Shown: one piece after another, positions 34,778 through 43,743 of the stretch
Layout: each line of letters starts with the position of its first letter
Numbering within the stretch: the stretch's first letter is position 1
Assembly (NCBI RefSeq): GCF_014203115.1
Contig: NZ_JACHIJ010000001.1
Coordinates: 682,001 to 746,000, forward strand
DNA from: Afipia massiliensis
GTDB lineage: Bacteria; Pseudomonadota; Alphaproteobacteria; Rhizobiales; Xanthobacteraceae
Reading direction: 5' to 3'
DNA: 64,000 nucleotides
Made by a program: the position numbers and the translations under genes
The notes under the pieces: generated by a model
Seen by the model: the letters and a program-made list of their open reading frames with translations, nothing else
Databases searched by the model: none
Told to the model about the DNA's origin: nothing

Positions 34778-34833
34778 GCTTGCAATCGGCGACCTTGCAT
34801 GAAACATATCCCGCTCAATCTGTGAGAGAATAG

Positions 34834-36129
34834 ATGGCAGCGCCAAAACCTCCTGCGTTCGACACGCTCAGCCTGCATGCGGGCCAACATCCCGATCCGG
34901 TCACCGGCTCACGCGCCGTTCCGATCCATCAGACCACGTCCTACGTGTTTCAGGATGCGGATCACGCGGCGGCGCTGTTTAACCTGGAACGCGCCGGCCA
35001 CATCTATACCCGCATTTCCAATCCGACCATTGCGGTGCTGGAAGAACGCCTCGCTGCGCTGGAGAACGGCGTGGGCGCAGTCTGCACCGCCAGTGGCATG
35101 GCGGCGATGCATCTGGCCATCGTGACGCTTCTTGGCGCCGGCGATCACATCGTGGCCTCTGCCTCGCTCTATGGCGGCACCATCAACCTGCTGACGCACA
35201 CACTTCCTCGCTTCGGCATCACCACGACCTTCGTCAAGCCGCGTGATCTCGATGCCCTCCGCGCCGCGATCAAGCCGAACACCAGGCTCGTGATCGGCGA
35301 AACCATCGGCAATCCCGGCCTCGAAGTGCTCGACATCCCCGCCGTTGCGAAGATCGCGCACGACGCCGGCATCCCGCTTCTGATCGACAACACCTTTGCA
35401 ACGCCCTACCTCGCCCGCCCGATCGAGATGGGCGCGGACATCGTGATGAACTCGATCACCAAATGGATCGGCGGCCACGGCATTGCTATCGGCGGCGTGA
35501 TCGTCGATGGCGGTCACTTCGACTGGGAGAAGTCCGGCAAGTTCCCGACGCTGACGACGCCCTATGCCGGCTATCACGGCATCGTCTTCAGCGAAGAATT
35601 CGGGCCGCAGGCCTTCATCATGCGCGCTCGCGCCGAGGGTCTGCGCGATTTCGGCGCCTGCATTTCGCCCACCAATGCCTTCCAGATCCTGCAAGGCGCG
35701 GAGACGCTGCATGTCCGTATGCAGCGGCATGTCGAGAACGCCACCGCCGTGCTGGCTTTCCTGACCGCGAACAAGGCCGTCGAGTGGGTGCTGCATCCTT
35801 CACTCGAGAGCCACCCCGATCATGCGCTGGCGAAGCAGTTGCTGCCGCGCGGCGCGGGCTCGATCATCACCTTCGGCATCAAGGGCGGGCGCGACGCCGG
35901 ACGCAAGTTCATCGAAGCGCTGAAGCTCGTCAGCCACGTCGCCAATGTCGGCGACGCCAAGACGCTGGTCATTCATCCCGCCTCTACCACGCACCAGCAG
36001 ATGAACGCCGAGCAGTTGAAGGTCGCAGGCATCGGCGAAGAACTCATTCGCCTCTCCATCGGCATCGAAGCCGCCGACGACATCATCGGCGACCTCGGCC
36101 AGGCGCTTCGCTTTTCGCAGAAAGCTTGA
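34834..36129 (+). CDS. metY: O-acetylhomoserine sulfhydrylase (Cys/Met metabolism PLP enzyme)
   Basis: 431 residues. PLP-binding Lys210 lies in MNSITKWIGGHG; SASLYGGTINLLTHTLPRFG, ASGMAAMHLA and GRDAGRKFIEALKLVSHVAN are family blocks. The length and the long insertion around GGHFDWEKSGKFPTLTTPYA distinguish O-acetylhomoserine aminocarboxypropyltransferases from the shorter cystathionine enzymes (about 390). It makes homocysteine from O-acetylhomoserine and sulfide. GAGAG lies just before the ATG. The 56-base leader is too short for a SAM-II riboswitch and shows none. The hydrolase downstream starts three bases after the stop codon. Confidence 0.93.
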   Translation: MAAPKPPAFDTLSLHAGQHPDPVTGSRAVPIHQTTSYVFQDADHAAALFNLERAGHIYTRISNPTIAVLEERLAALENGVGAVCTASGMAAMHLAIVTLLGAGDHIVASASLYGGTINLLTHTLPRFGITTTFVKPRDLDALRAAIKPNTRLVIGETIGNPGLEVLDIPAVAKIAHDAGIPLLIDNTFATPYLARPIEMGADIVMNSITKWIGGHGIAIGGVIVDGGHFDWEKSGKFPTLTTPYAGYHGIVFSEEFGPQAFIMRARAEGLRDFGACISPTNAFQILQGAETLHVRMQRHVENATAVLAFLTANKAVEWVLHPSLESHPDHALAKQLLPRGAGSIITFGIKGGRDAGRKFIEALKLVSHVANVGDAKTLVIHPASTTHQQMNAEQLKVAGIGEELIRLSIGIEAADDIIGDLGQALRFSQKA

Positions 36130-36132
36130 GAC

Positions 36133-36924
36133 ATGATTTTGACTGTGGACGGCGCTGAGGTATTCGCGACGACGGGCGGCAAGCCCTTCAATCCGGAACT
36201 GCCGCTGGTGGTCTTCCTGCACGGCGCCGGGTTCGATCATTCGATGTGGGCACTGTTCAGCCGGTGGTTTTCTCATCACGGCTACAGCGTGCTGGCACCG
36301 GATCTTCCGGGGCATGGACGCTCCAAGGGACAACCCATTGCGTCCATCGCAGGCATGGCGGACTGGACGATCAAGCTGATCGACGCCGCACGCGCGAAGA
36401 AGGCCGGCCTTGTCGGTCATTCGATGGGTTCACTGGTCGCGCTGGATGCCGCCGCGCGCTATCCCGACAGGATTTCCGCGCTCTCGCTCATCGGCGTCGG
36501 CGGGGCGATGCCAGTGTCCCCCGACCTGCTCAACGCCGCAAAGGACAACAACCACGATGCCGTCGACATGGTATCGATCTGGGGCTTCGGATTCGCCGCG
36601 GGCCTCGGCGGCTCGCAGGCGCCGGGCCTGTGGATGATGGGTGGCGGCCAGCGCGTGCTTGAACGCGGCAATCCCGGCGCGCTCCATAACGATCTCGCCG
36701 CCTGCAACGACTACAAGGACGCACTTGGTGCTGCGGCGAAGGTCACCGCACCAACCACACTCATTCTTGGCGAGCGGGACATGATGACGCCGCTCAAATC
36801 GGGCAAGCAGCTTGCGGCCGCGATTGCGGGCTCAAAGCCAGTGGTGCTGCCGGGCGCAGGCCACATGCTGACCGCGGAACGGCCGGACGATGTGCTGAAA
36901 GCGCTGATCGCTTCACATGCCTAG
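36133..36924 (+). CDS. Alpha/beta hydrolase
   Basis: 263 residues. PLVVFLHGAGFDHSMW (HG oxyanion motif), DLPGHGRS, the nucleophile elbow GHSMGS, Asp in LGERDMMTP and His in PGAGHML form the full fold and triad. It resembles the 3-oxoadipate enol-lactonase/BioH-like esterases in size, but the substrate is unknown. It begins three bases after metY, so the two are co-transcribed; a hydrolase in this position could process an acyl or thioester by-product, or simply be a passenger. Its 3' end overlaps the convergent livF gene by 12 bases (36913-36924). Confidence 0.88.
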   Translation: MILTVDGAEVFATTGGKPFNPELPLVVFLHGAGFDHSMWALFSRWFSHHGYSVLAPDLPGHGRSKGQPIASIAGMADWTIKLIDAARAKKAGLVGHSMGSLVALDAAARYPDRISALSLIGVGGAMPVSPDLLNAAKDNNHDAVDMVSIWGFGFAAGLGGSQAPGLWMMGGGQRVLERGNPGALHNDLAACNDYKDALGAAAKVTAPTTLILGERDMMTPLKSGKQLAAAIAGSKPVVLPGAGHMLTAERPDDVLKALIASHA

Positions 36925-37620
36925 GTAGATGCGCCGGACTTCCGGATTGGATCTGATGTCGGCGGCCGGACCACTCATCACCACCTTGCCGGTCTGCAAC
37001 ACATACGCACGGTCGGAAATCTCGAGGCTTTCGGACAGACGCTGTTCGACCAGCAGAACGGTCACACCGTTGGCGCGGATCTGCTGAACCGCCCGAAAAA
37101 TCTCATCGACCAGCTTCGGCATGATGCCCTGCGACGGCTCGTCCAGCATCAACAGGCGCGGCCGTGTCATCAGGGCGCGGGCAATTGCCAGCATCTGCTG
37201 TTCGCCGCCGGATAACGTCGCCGCGCGTTGCGACAGCCGTTCTTCGAGGCGTGGAAACAGCTTGAACACGAATTCAAGCGGACCGTCGCGATCCGGGCTG
37301 CCGCGATGCAAGTAGCTACCAAGCCGCAGATTGTCCGCCACGCTAAGCCGGGGAAACAGCCGCTTGTTTTCCGGCACGAAGGCCAGCCCGCGCGCGGTGA
37401 TGAGGTGCGCCGGAATGTTGTCGATCCGGTCGCCGACAAAACTGACCGTTCCCGATTTCGGCTTTTCCATCCCGGCGATGGATTTCAGCAATGTCGATTT
37501 TCCCGCGCCGTTTGCGCCCGCGACGGTGACGATCTCGCCGGAATCGACGTTGATCGAAATATCCGAGATCGCGATCAGGCCGCGATAGGCTGTGGTGAGG
37601 TTCGCTACTTCAAGCAACAC
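36913..37620 (-). CDS. livF: ABC transporter ATP-binding protein, LivF type
   Basis: 235 residues. Walker A GANGAGKST, signature LSGGEQQMLAIARAL and Walker B LLMLDEPSQG, with the H-loop replaced by VEQRL as usual in LivF. It powers uptake of branched-chain amino acids or related compounds through LivHM. It overlaps livG by 11 bases and is the last gene of the operon. Its final codons overlap the convergent hydrolase gene. Confidence 0.94.
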   Translation of the reverse strand: MLLEVANLTTAYRGLIAISDISINVDSGEIVTVAGANGAGKSTLLKSIAGMEKPKSGTVSFVGDRIDNIPAHLITARGLAFVPENKRLFPRLSVADNLRLGSYLHRGSPDRDGPLEFVFKLFPRLEERLSQRAATLSGGEQQMLAIARALMTRPRLLMLDEPSQGIMPKLVDEIFRAVQQIRANGVTVLLVEQRLSESLEISDRAYVLQTGKVVMSGPAADIRSNPEVRRIYLGM

Positions 37621-38344
37621 GGTGGCGATCCCCCAGATAGGCGGCGATCACCTTCTCGTCGCGCACCACTTCTTTGGGCAGGCCCTCCGCCAGCACCTTG
37701 CCGAGATGCAGCACCACGGCGCGATCAACCAGCGGCATGACGACTTCCATCACATGCTCGACCATCACGACCGTGACACCGGTTTCCCGGACCTTGCGGA
37801 TCAGATCAACGCCGGCCGCCGCTTCGCTTGGCGTCAACCCGGTCAGCACTTCGTCGAGCAGCAGCAGCTTCGGTTCGGTCGCTAAAGCACGCGCCACTTC
37901 GAGTCGACGCTTCTGCGGCGGCGTCAGGTCCGCCGCCGACGCATCGGCATGCGCCGCAAGGCCGACATAGTCGAGAACATCGAGTGCCTTGGCGCGGGCC
38001 TGCAGAACACCGGGATAGCGCACGAACGCGCCGACCGTGACGTTCTCAACCACGGACATGGAATCGAACGAGCGAGGCACCTGATAAGTCCGCGCGATGC
38101 CAAGATCGCAGCGATCGGCAGCAGGCAGCGGCGTAATATCCCGCCCATCAAATTCGATAACACCGAACGACACCGGAAACGAACCGGCGATCAGGTTGAA
38201 CAGCGTCGATTTGCCCGCACCATTGGGGCCAATGAGCCCGAGAATTTCGCCGCGCTTGACGTCGAGATCGATGGAATCATTCGCGACCAGCCCATCGAAA
38301 CGACGCGTCACACTGCGGCAGCTGACAAGCGGATTGTCGATCAT
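37610..38344 (-). CDS. livG: ABC transporter ATP-binding protein, LivG type
   Basis: 244 residues. Walker A is GPNGAGKST, Walker B is LLLLDEVLTGL, and the H-loop is in MVEHVMEVV. The signature motif reads LTPPQKRRLEVARAL instead of the usual LSGGQ or LSYGQ form: the Gly at position 4 is Pro. That residue contacts the nucleotide in the partner site, so the second ATP site of the LivF/LivG dimer may be weakened. It overlaps livM by four bases (ATGA) and livF by eleven, the compact arrangement of Liv operons. Confidence 0.93.
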   Translation of the reverse strand: MIDNPLVSCRSVTRRFDGLVANDSIDLDVKRGEILGLIGPNGAGKSTLFNLIAGSFPVSFGVIEFDGRDITPLPAADRCDLGIARTYQVPRSFDSMSVVENVTVGAFVRYPGVLQARAKALDVLDYVGLAAHADASAADLTPPQKRRLEVARALATEPKLLLLDEVLTGLTPSEAAAGVDLIRKVRETGVTVVMVEHVMEVVMPLVDRAVVLHLGKVLAEGLPKEVVRDEKVIAAYLGDRHRVA

Positions 38345-39348
38345 GTCGTCGCCTCGCGTTTCACCGCAGGCTTGATCATGCTGAGAATGCCCTCAGGCCG
38401 CGTCAGCGATACGATCATGATAAGGCCGCCGTAAATTACGAGATCGAGCCCCGAACCGGCGCCGCCGAGATACGAGCGTGTCAATTCTGCCAACGGGATC
38501 AGGATCAATGCGCCGATCGCCGGTCCCCACAGCGAGCCGACGCCGCCCAGCACCGCAGGCAGTGCCATCAGCAGCGAGAAACGGAAATGCATCACGCTGT
38601 CCGGATCGATGTAGGACACGAACGCCGCATAGAACCCGCCGCCGACGGCTGTAAAGAATGCCGAGATCGCGGCCGCCGCCATCTTGGAATGGAAGATCGT
38701 AACGCCGAGGCTTTCCGCCGCATCCGCGCTGTCCTTCACTGCGCGCCACCAATAACCCCACTTCGATTCGACAATGGAGAAAGTAACCAGCCATGTGACC
38801 GCGAAGAGGCCGAGCGCGAAATAGAAATAAGGCGCCTTGTCGCGCGCGAATTGCAGCGTCCACCACGAGTCGGGCGTGAACGGCCACTGGATGCCGAGCG
38901 CGGCGCCCGCATAATCCCAGTTGTGGAACAGCAGCAAGCCGATTTCGGCAATGACGATGGTCGCGATCGAAAAATAGTGTCCCTTGAGCCGAAAGCACGG
39001 GTAGCCGAGCGCCAGCGCGATCAGCGCGGCGATAATCCCGCCCGCGAGAAGCCCACCCCACGGCGTGATGCCGAACTTCACGTAGAGAATACTGGTCGCG
39101 TATGCGCCGATTCCGAAATACAACGCGTGCCCCAGCGAGACCTGCCCGCAGTAGCCGCCGAGCAGATTCCAGCTTTGCGAAAGTGCGGCGAACAGCAATG
39201 TCAGGATCAGGACGTTCATCATGTAAACGTCAGTCACCAGCCGCGGCACCAGCGCGATCAGTGCAAACACGACAAACGCGGTTATAAGCTGACGCCGCCG
39301 GCTGGCGACGAACGCGGACATCGATGAGGCTGCAGCGCTCTGGCTCAT
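38341..39348 (-). CDS. livM: Branched-chain amino acid ABC transporter permease, LivM type
   Basis: 335 residues from the ATG at 39348, which overlaps the livH stop as TAATG; the open frame upstream to 39795 is only a shadow of livH. About nine to ten hydrophobic segments follow, with the family motif GGYCGQVSLGHALYFGIGAY near residue 65 and AVLGGVGSLWGPAIGALILI near residue 275 (the EAA-like loop region). Together with LivH it forms the membrane channel. The tail (KPAVKREATT) is cytoplasmic. Confidence 0.93.
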   Translation of the reverse strand: MSQSAAASSMSAFVASRRRQLITAFVVFALIALVPRLVTDVYMMNVLILTLLFAALSQSWNLLGGYCGQVSLGHALYFGIGAYATSILYVKFGITPWGGLLAGGIIAALIALALGYPCFRLKGHYFSIATIVIAEIGLLLFHNWDYAGAALGIQWPFTPDSWWTLQFARDKAPYFYFALGLFAVTWLVTFSIVESKWGYWWRAVKDSADAAESLGVTIFHSKMAAAAISAFFTAVGGGFYAAFVSYIDPDSVMHFRFSLLMALPAVLGGVGSLWGPAIGALILIPLAELTRSYLGGAGSGLDLVIYGGLIMIVSLTRPEGILSMIKPAVKREATT

Positions 39349-40226
39349 TACAGCCTCCCGAACAGGCCGCTTGGCCTGACGAACAACACCAGAAGATAGA
39401 GCGAATACACGCCGACCGATTTCAGCGACGCCGGAAGGATCAGCGTGGTGAGCGCCTCCACCAGCCCGACGATCACGCCCGCAACCAGCGCACCGAAAAT
39501 ACTGCCGAAGCCGCCAAGCGCGACTGTGACGTAAGCGATCAGCGCGAAGGTGCCGCCGACCTGCGGATGGATGTAATAGAAAATCGCCAGCACCGCGCCC
39601 GCGATTCCTACCAGCGCGGCACCAAGTCCCCAGCCCAGCGCAAACACACGATTGCGGTCGATGCCGACCAGCGCCACTGCACCCTGATCCTCCCGCGTCG
39701 CCTCGAGCGCCTTGCCGAAATCCGTGCGCGTGATCAGCCAATAAAGTCCGGCGAACACCGCCAGCGACACCGCTCCGCCGAAAATCTGCGGCCACGGCAG
39801 AAACACGCCGCCGAGGTTAAGCGTCTTACCACCCAGCCATGTGTTGGCGATGTTGCGATAGTCCGGCGTGAAAAAGTACTGCGCGAGGCCCTGGATCAGC
39901 AGCGCGAGGCCGAAGGTCGCGAAGATCTGCACCATGCCGGGATTGGCCTTGGCGCGCATCGCATAACGGATAATCCCCGCATAGACCGACACGCCCAGAA
40001 CGAACATCAGCGCCACCACCAGCGGCATGAGCACAACCGGATCGAGCGTCGTTGCGAGCACCAGTCCGAAGGTCGCATACATCGCGAGCATGAGGAACTC
40101 GCCGTGGGCGAAGTTCACCACGTCCATCAACCCGAAGATCAGCGAGAGGCCGACCGCGATCAACGCGTAGATCAGCCCCAGCAAGAGGCCGCTCGCGATC
40201 ACCTGTAGAAAGGCCTGCGTTGTCAC
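39348..40226 (-). CDS. livH: Branched-chain amino acid ABC transporter permease, LivH type
   Basis: 292 residues with about eight membrane segments. GLIYALIAVGLSLIFGLMDV, then VNFAHGEFLMLAMY, is the hallmark N-terminal motif of LivH, and VALGGFGSIFGALVAGVIVG is its C-terminal loop. The gene is the first membrane component after the receptor gene, separated from it by 92 bases holding alternative hairpins (40249-40312). Confidence 0.94.
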   Translation of the reverse strand: MTTQAFLQVIASGLLLGLIYALIAVGLSLIFGLMDVVNFAHGEFLMLAMYATFGLVLATTLDPVVLMPLVVALMFVLGVSVYAGIIRYAMRAKANPGMVQIFATFGLALLIQGLAQYFFTPDYRNIANTWLGGKTLNLGGVFLPWPQIFGGAVSLAVFAGLYWLITRTDFGKALEATREDQGAVALVGIDRNRVFALGWGLGAALVGIAGAVLAIFYYIHPQVGGTFALIAYVTVALGGFGSIFGALVAGVIVGLVEALTTLILPASLKSVGVYSLYLLVLFVRPSGLFGRL

Positions 40227-40248
40227 TCTGCACTCATTCCGTCAAAGG

Positions 40249-40312
40249 GGGCGCTGTCCGCCGGGCACGGCAAGGTTCAAGAAAATGGGCGCTGCCAGTG
40301 ACGACAGCGCCC
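40249..40312 (-). promoter_or_regulatory. Alternative hairpins between receptor gene and livH
   Basis: GACAGCGCCC (40303-40312) can pair with GGGCGCTGTC (40249-40258) over 10 bases. Its part CAGCGCCC (40305-40312) can instead pair with GGGCGCTG (40287-40294) over 8 bases. On the transcribed minus strand the shorter hairpin forms first and is followed by ATTTTC, a terminator-like layout; the longer one would replace it. This could reduce read-through so that receptor exceeds transporter. The pairings are read directly; the switch is inferred. Confidence 0.55.
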
Positions 40313-40318
40313 TTTGTC

Positions 40319-41560
40319 TCAGCCATTCATCGGCCATTTCGGCTCGGCGATTGCGGCCTGCGCCGGATACACGGTCACGAACTTGCCGCCGAGATACTGC
40401 AGCAACACCGGATCGGCATCGTCGTTCTGCCCTTCAGGGGTGAACTTGATCCGCTTCCACGGCATGATCGTCTTCTCGCCGGGCGTATCGGTGGCCGCAA
40501 GCGCCGCGCGGATTTTCTCTCCGTCGGTAGACTTCGCCCGGTCAATTGCATCGGCGAGAACCAGGATGCAGGTCAACTGCCGTGAAGTATTATCGTTCAG
40601 GTCGCGGTTGGCGCGCGCCTTGAACATGTCATTGACCTTGCCGACCGACGGACGCTTCGCCGCGAGATCGAGCGAGAAGCTGGCGCGCGAAATCATGCCG
40701 TTGAGCTTGTCGCCGACCGCATCGAACGTCGCCTTGTCGGAGAAGCCCGCCGCCTGCGCCAGAATGTTGTTCGGCTTGTAGCCGAGTTCATCCATCGTCT
40801 TCATGAGAAGAATGGTGTCGGTGGTGTAGCTCGACGGCAGCAGAACAGCCGGATTGGCGCTCTTGATTTGCTGCACTTCGGCGGTCAGCGACGGCGAACT
40901 GGCGCGATACTTGATGTCGACGGCAACCTTGTAGCCGCGGTCCTGCGCCAGCTTGCGCTGTACGTTGGAGGAGTCGGTTCCGAAGATCGTGTCCTCGAAG
41001 AACAGACCGACGGTATCGATCTTCTTACCCTTCTTCTTCAGTGCATCCATGAACTCGAACATCGCGAGAGAGAACATCTCGTCATGGGCTGCGGGGCGGA
41101 AGAAGAACTTGAGACCCCGGCGATGCAGGCTCGGCGATGAGGAGTCGGCGGCAATATAGGGGACGCCATAGCGTTCGCAGGATGCGCTGACCGTCGCCGA
41201 GACTGACGAATGGAACGCGCCGCAAATAGCGACCACCTTGTCCTGGGTGATCAGGCGCTCGGCTTCGGCGCGGCCCTTCTGCGGATCGCCCTGATGATCG
41301 GCGAAAACCAGCTTGATCTTGGCGCCGCCGAGGCCCGCAAGCCCGGCGTTCTTGGCGGTCGGCAGATCGAGATCATGCGAGTTGTTGACGATATCGACCG
41401 CGGTTTCCAGCGCATGACGCGCATCCGCGCCGATCTGGGCCGTCGGTCCTGTCAGAGGCCAGATGCAGCCGATCAGGATTTCCTTGCCGGCTTGCGCAAA
41501 CGCGCGCGTTCCCGCCAACGACAGAGCGACACCGGACAACAATACTTCGCGACGATTCAT
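40319..41560 (-). CDS. Branched-chain amino acid-type ABC transporter substrate-binding protein
   Basis: 413 residues from the ATG at 41560 with GGGAG upstream. The signal peptide starts MNRREVLLSGVALSLAG, a twin-arginine-like NRREVL motif, and ends at RAFAQ, so export may be by Tat. The fold is Peripla_BP_6: ILIGCIWPLTGPTAQIGADA, KLVFADHQGDPQKGRAEAER and VGLFFEDTIFGTDSSNVQRK. It is the first gene of its Liv operon (receptor-livH-livM-livG-livF). The ligand is unknown; Tat-type receptors of this family occur in Bradyrhizobium relatives for various carboxylates and amides. Confidence 0.93.
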   Translation of the reverse strand: MNRREVLLSGVALSLAGTRAFAQAGKEILIGCIWPLTGPTAQIGADARHALETAVDIVNNSHDLDLPTAKNAGLAGLGGAKIKLVFADHQGDPQKGRAEAERLITQDKVVAICGAFHSSVSATVSASCERYGVPYIAADSSSPSLHRRGLKFFFRPAAHDEMFSLAMFEFMDALKKKGKKIDTVGLFFEDTIFGTDSSNVQRKLAQDRGYKVAVDIKYRASSPSLTAEVQQIKSANPAVLLPSSYTTDTILLMKTMDELGYKPNNILAQAAGFSDKATFDAVGDKLNGMISRASFSLDLAAKRPSVGKVNDMFKARANRDLNDNTSRQLTCILVLADAIDRAKSTDGEKIRAALAATDTPGEKTIMPWKRIKFTPEGQNDDADPVLLQYLGGKFVTVYPAQAAIAEPKWPMNG

Positions 41561-41643
41561 CGACAATACTCCCTGGTTTAACGCAGCCTCATGTCTTGGC
41601 AGAGGCTTCGCGGCTGATCTGTCGTAACTCGCAGGCAAGGCTC

Positions 41644-42468
41644 TTACTGAATCGAAAATTCCGAATTGCGAACGTCTGTCACCAGCATGAAGCCCGGCGC
41701 GTGGGTGATTGCGAAGGCTGGCCGCGACTGCAGGATGACCGATTGCGGTGTGACTCCGCACGCCCAAAATACCGGCATTTCATCCGGCTGAATGCTCACT
41801 GCGTCGCCATAGTCGGGCTTGGCTATATCCTTGATGCCGATCAGTTCCGGCTTGTCGATATGCACCGGCGCGCCATGCACCGCCGGGAAGCGTGTGGTGA
41901 TCTGGATCGCGCGGATCGCTTCCGCAGGCTTGAACGGACGCATCGAGACCACCATAGGCCCTGCGAATGGTCCCGCAGACGCGCAGGGAACGTTGGTGCG
42001 ATACATCGGGACGTTGCACTTCTCCTCGATGTGGCGAATTTTCAGTCCGTCCGCGATCAGCGCTTCCTCGAATGAAAACGAACAACCAATGACGAAGGCG
42101 ACGAGATCGTCCCGCCAGTGCGCCATGATGTCCGTTGGCTCCTCACTCAATTGCCCGTCGCGCCAGACCCGGTAGCGCGGAATATCCGTGCGGATGTCGA
42201 GGTCGATGCCGAGCGCGGGAATCCGCGGATCGCCGACTTCGGACATACCGATGATCGGACACGGCTTGGGATTGAGCTGGCAGAAACGATGAAAGGATGC
42301 CGCGAGTTTTTCCGGCACGACGGCGAGGTTGCCTTGAACATAACCGGGCGCAACACCCGCGGTGACGTCAACCTTGCCGGATCGATAGGCCAGCCGCGCG
42401 TCCCGGCTTGGCAGGCCAGCGCCGAGACTATGAACCGATCGAGACACCTGTTCGGCCGCCGAGAGCAT
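41644..42468 (-). CDS. DUF1445 putative hydro-lyase (D-glutamate cyclase family)
   Basis: 274 residues from the ATG at 42468, which has GGAGGGG five bases upstream; an ATG at 42504 is less likely. [46 protein letters not shown] and [20 protein letters not shown] are the conserved blocks of this family. Mammalian members act as D-glutamate cyclase and bacterial ones are listed as hydro-lyases, so a cyclised amino acid such as 5-oxoproline is a reasonable substrate class. It is divergent from a LysR gene and downstream on the same strand of nothing closer than that; the Liv receptor gene follows after 83 bases, so the transporter may carry its substrate. Confidence 0.87.
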   Translation of the reverse strand: MLSAAEQVSRSVHSLGAGLPSRDARLAYRSGKVDVTAGVAPGYVQGNLAVVPEKLAASFHRFCQLNPKPCPIIGMSEVGDPRIPALGIDLDIRTDIPRYRVWRDGQLSEEPTDIMAHWRDDLVAFVIGCSFSFEEALIADGLKIRHIEEKCNVPMYRTNVPCASAGPFAGPMVVSMRPFKPAEAIRAIQITTRFPAVHGAPVHIDKPELIGIKDIAKPDYGDAVSIQPDEMPVFWACGVTPQSVILQSRPAFAITHAPGFMLVTDVRNSEFSIQ

Positions 42469-42530
42469 AGGACCCCTCCATTTCTCGTCAAAAGAGTGGA
42501 TCATTGCCCCACGATAAAGTCTAGTCGCGT

Positions 42531-42544
42531 TTTCTTATAAGAAA
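42531..42544. promoter_or_regulatory. LysR-type operator between divergent genes
   Basis: TTTCTTATAAGAAA is a perfect 14-base palindrome containing a T-N11-A-type core, midway between the DUF1445 gene (start 42468) and the lysR gene (start 42579). The placement is the standard one for LysR autoregulation and divergent activation. Outer bases AGTC (42521-42526 region) and GACTA also mirror each other loosely. Confidence 0.65.
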
Positions 42545-42578
42545 CGATAAGCTGGACTAATAGGTGTGGGGCTACGGC

Positions 42579-43535
42579 ATGGTGGATTTCAAATCGATCG
42601 AGACATTCCTCTGGGTGGTGACGCTCGGGAGCTTTGGCGGCGCGGCGCGCAAACTCAACACCACCCAGCCTGCGATCTCGCAGCGCATCTCGCAGCTCGA
42701 AGCCGAGATGGGCGTGAAGCTGCTGCAGCGTGACAGCCGCTCCGTGATGCCGACACCGAGCGGACGGCAGATGATGCAATACGCCGAGAAGCTGATCGGG
42801 CTTCGCGCGGAAATGCTGGCCGCCGTGATGGATCGCTCGGCGATGCGCGGCGTGCTGCGTCTCGGCGTTTCGGAAACCATCGTCCACACCTGGCTGCCGA
42901 AACTGATCGAGCGCGTCGCCAGCACGCACCCCAATCTGTCGCTTGAAGTCGAAGTCGACATCACACCCAATCTTCGCGCGCGTCTGCTGGCGCAGGAAAT
43001 TGACCTCGCCTTCTGTCAAGGGCCGTTGTCGTTATCGAACGTGCGCAATCGCGTCCTGTGCGATTACCCGATTTCCTTTGTCGCCAGCCCGTCGCTCGGT
43101 CTCGGCAGCGGTGTTCTGACAGTTCATGATCTCGCGCGCTTTGCGATCATCACGTTCGCGCGCAAGACGCAACCTTATGAAATCGTGCGCTCTCTGTTTA
43201 ACCGGCCCGATCTGCCGCAGACCCGGCTACACGCCAGCGCCTCGCTGGCGACCGTGATCCGGATGGCGACCGACGGCATCGGCGTCGCGGTGATCCCGAC
43301 GGCGATCGTCGAGCGCGAACTCGCGGAAGGCCAACTGCGTCTTCTGTCCACAGATCTCCAGGTGCCGACGCTCACGTTCGCCGCAAGCTGGCTCGCCTCA
43401 CCCGACACGCTGGCCGCCGAACTGGTTGCCGATCTTGCCGTGAAACTCGCACAAGGCGAAGTCGACACGGCCGCCACGCGCAATGTCAGTGCTGCGACGG
43501 TGGCGGCTCGTCCGGTATCTCCAGCGCTTCCGTGA
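42579..43535 (+). CDS. LysR family transcriptional regulator
   Basis: 318 residues from the ATG at 42579. The HTH reads FLWVVTLGSFGGAARKLNTT then QPAISQRISQLEAEMGVKLL. The effector domain spans about 92-295. It is divergent from the DUF1445 hydro-lyase with a palindromic operator between them, so it probably controls that gene and perhaps the following Liv operon. Its last 50 bases overlap the opposite-strand DUF6894 gene. Confidence 0.92.
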   Translation: MVDFKSIETFLWVVTLGSFGGAARKLNTTQPAISQRISQLEAEMGVKLLQRDSRSVMPTPSGRQMMQYAEKLIGLRAEMLAAVMDRSAMRGVLRLGVSETIVHTWLPKLIERVASTHPNLSLEVEVDITPNLRARLLAQEIDLAFCQGPLSLSNVRNRVLCDYPISFVASPSLGLGSGVLTVHDLARFAIITFARKTQPYEIVRSLFNRPDLPQTRLHASASLATVIRMATDGIGVAVIPTAIVERELAEGQLRLLSTDLQVPTLTFAASWLASPDTLAAELVADLAVKLAQGEVDTAATRNVSAATVAARPVSPALP

Positions 43536-43743
43536 ACGGAAATTCGAGCACGATCTCACCGGCAGCGTCAGTGACTTCCAGAGATGCCGACAAGAGGCTC
43601 GGGTCCTTACCTTCCTCCTGAAGAATTTGCCGGATGGTCGCGCGCGCCACACGCCAGGCGTGATCGGGATCGCGCAATTCAGCGCCTTCAGGGTCCGGAA
43701 TAAGCGTCTGGCCGATGCGGGTGTTGAAGAAATAACGGGGCAT
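43486..43743 (-). CDS. DUF6894 family small protein
   Basis: 85 residues beginning MPRYFFNTRIGQTLIPDPEG, the conserved opening of DUF6894 proteins, which are numerous and short in Bradyrhizobium and relatives. Next comes ELRDPDHAWRVARATIRQIL, then EVTDAAGEIVLEFPFTEAL. No function is known. The gene ends inside the 3' end of the convergent lysR gene (overlap 43486-43535). The conserved N-terminus makes it a real gene and not a shadow. Confidence 0.82.
   Translation of the reverse strand: MPRYFFNTRIGQTLIPDPEGAELRDPDHAWRVARATIRQILQEEGKDPSLLSASLEVTDAAGEIVLEFPFTEALEIPDEPPPSQH

Noticed and set aside
34778-34833. SAM-II riboswitch before the O-acetylhomoserine sulfhydrylase gene
   Set aside because: Common before such genes in alphaproteobacteria, but the 56-base leader shows neither the pseudoknot pairing nor the conserved loop bases.
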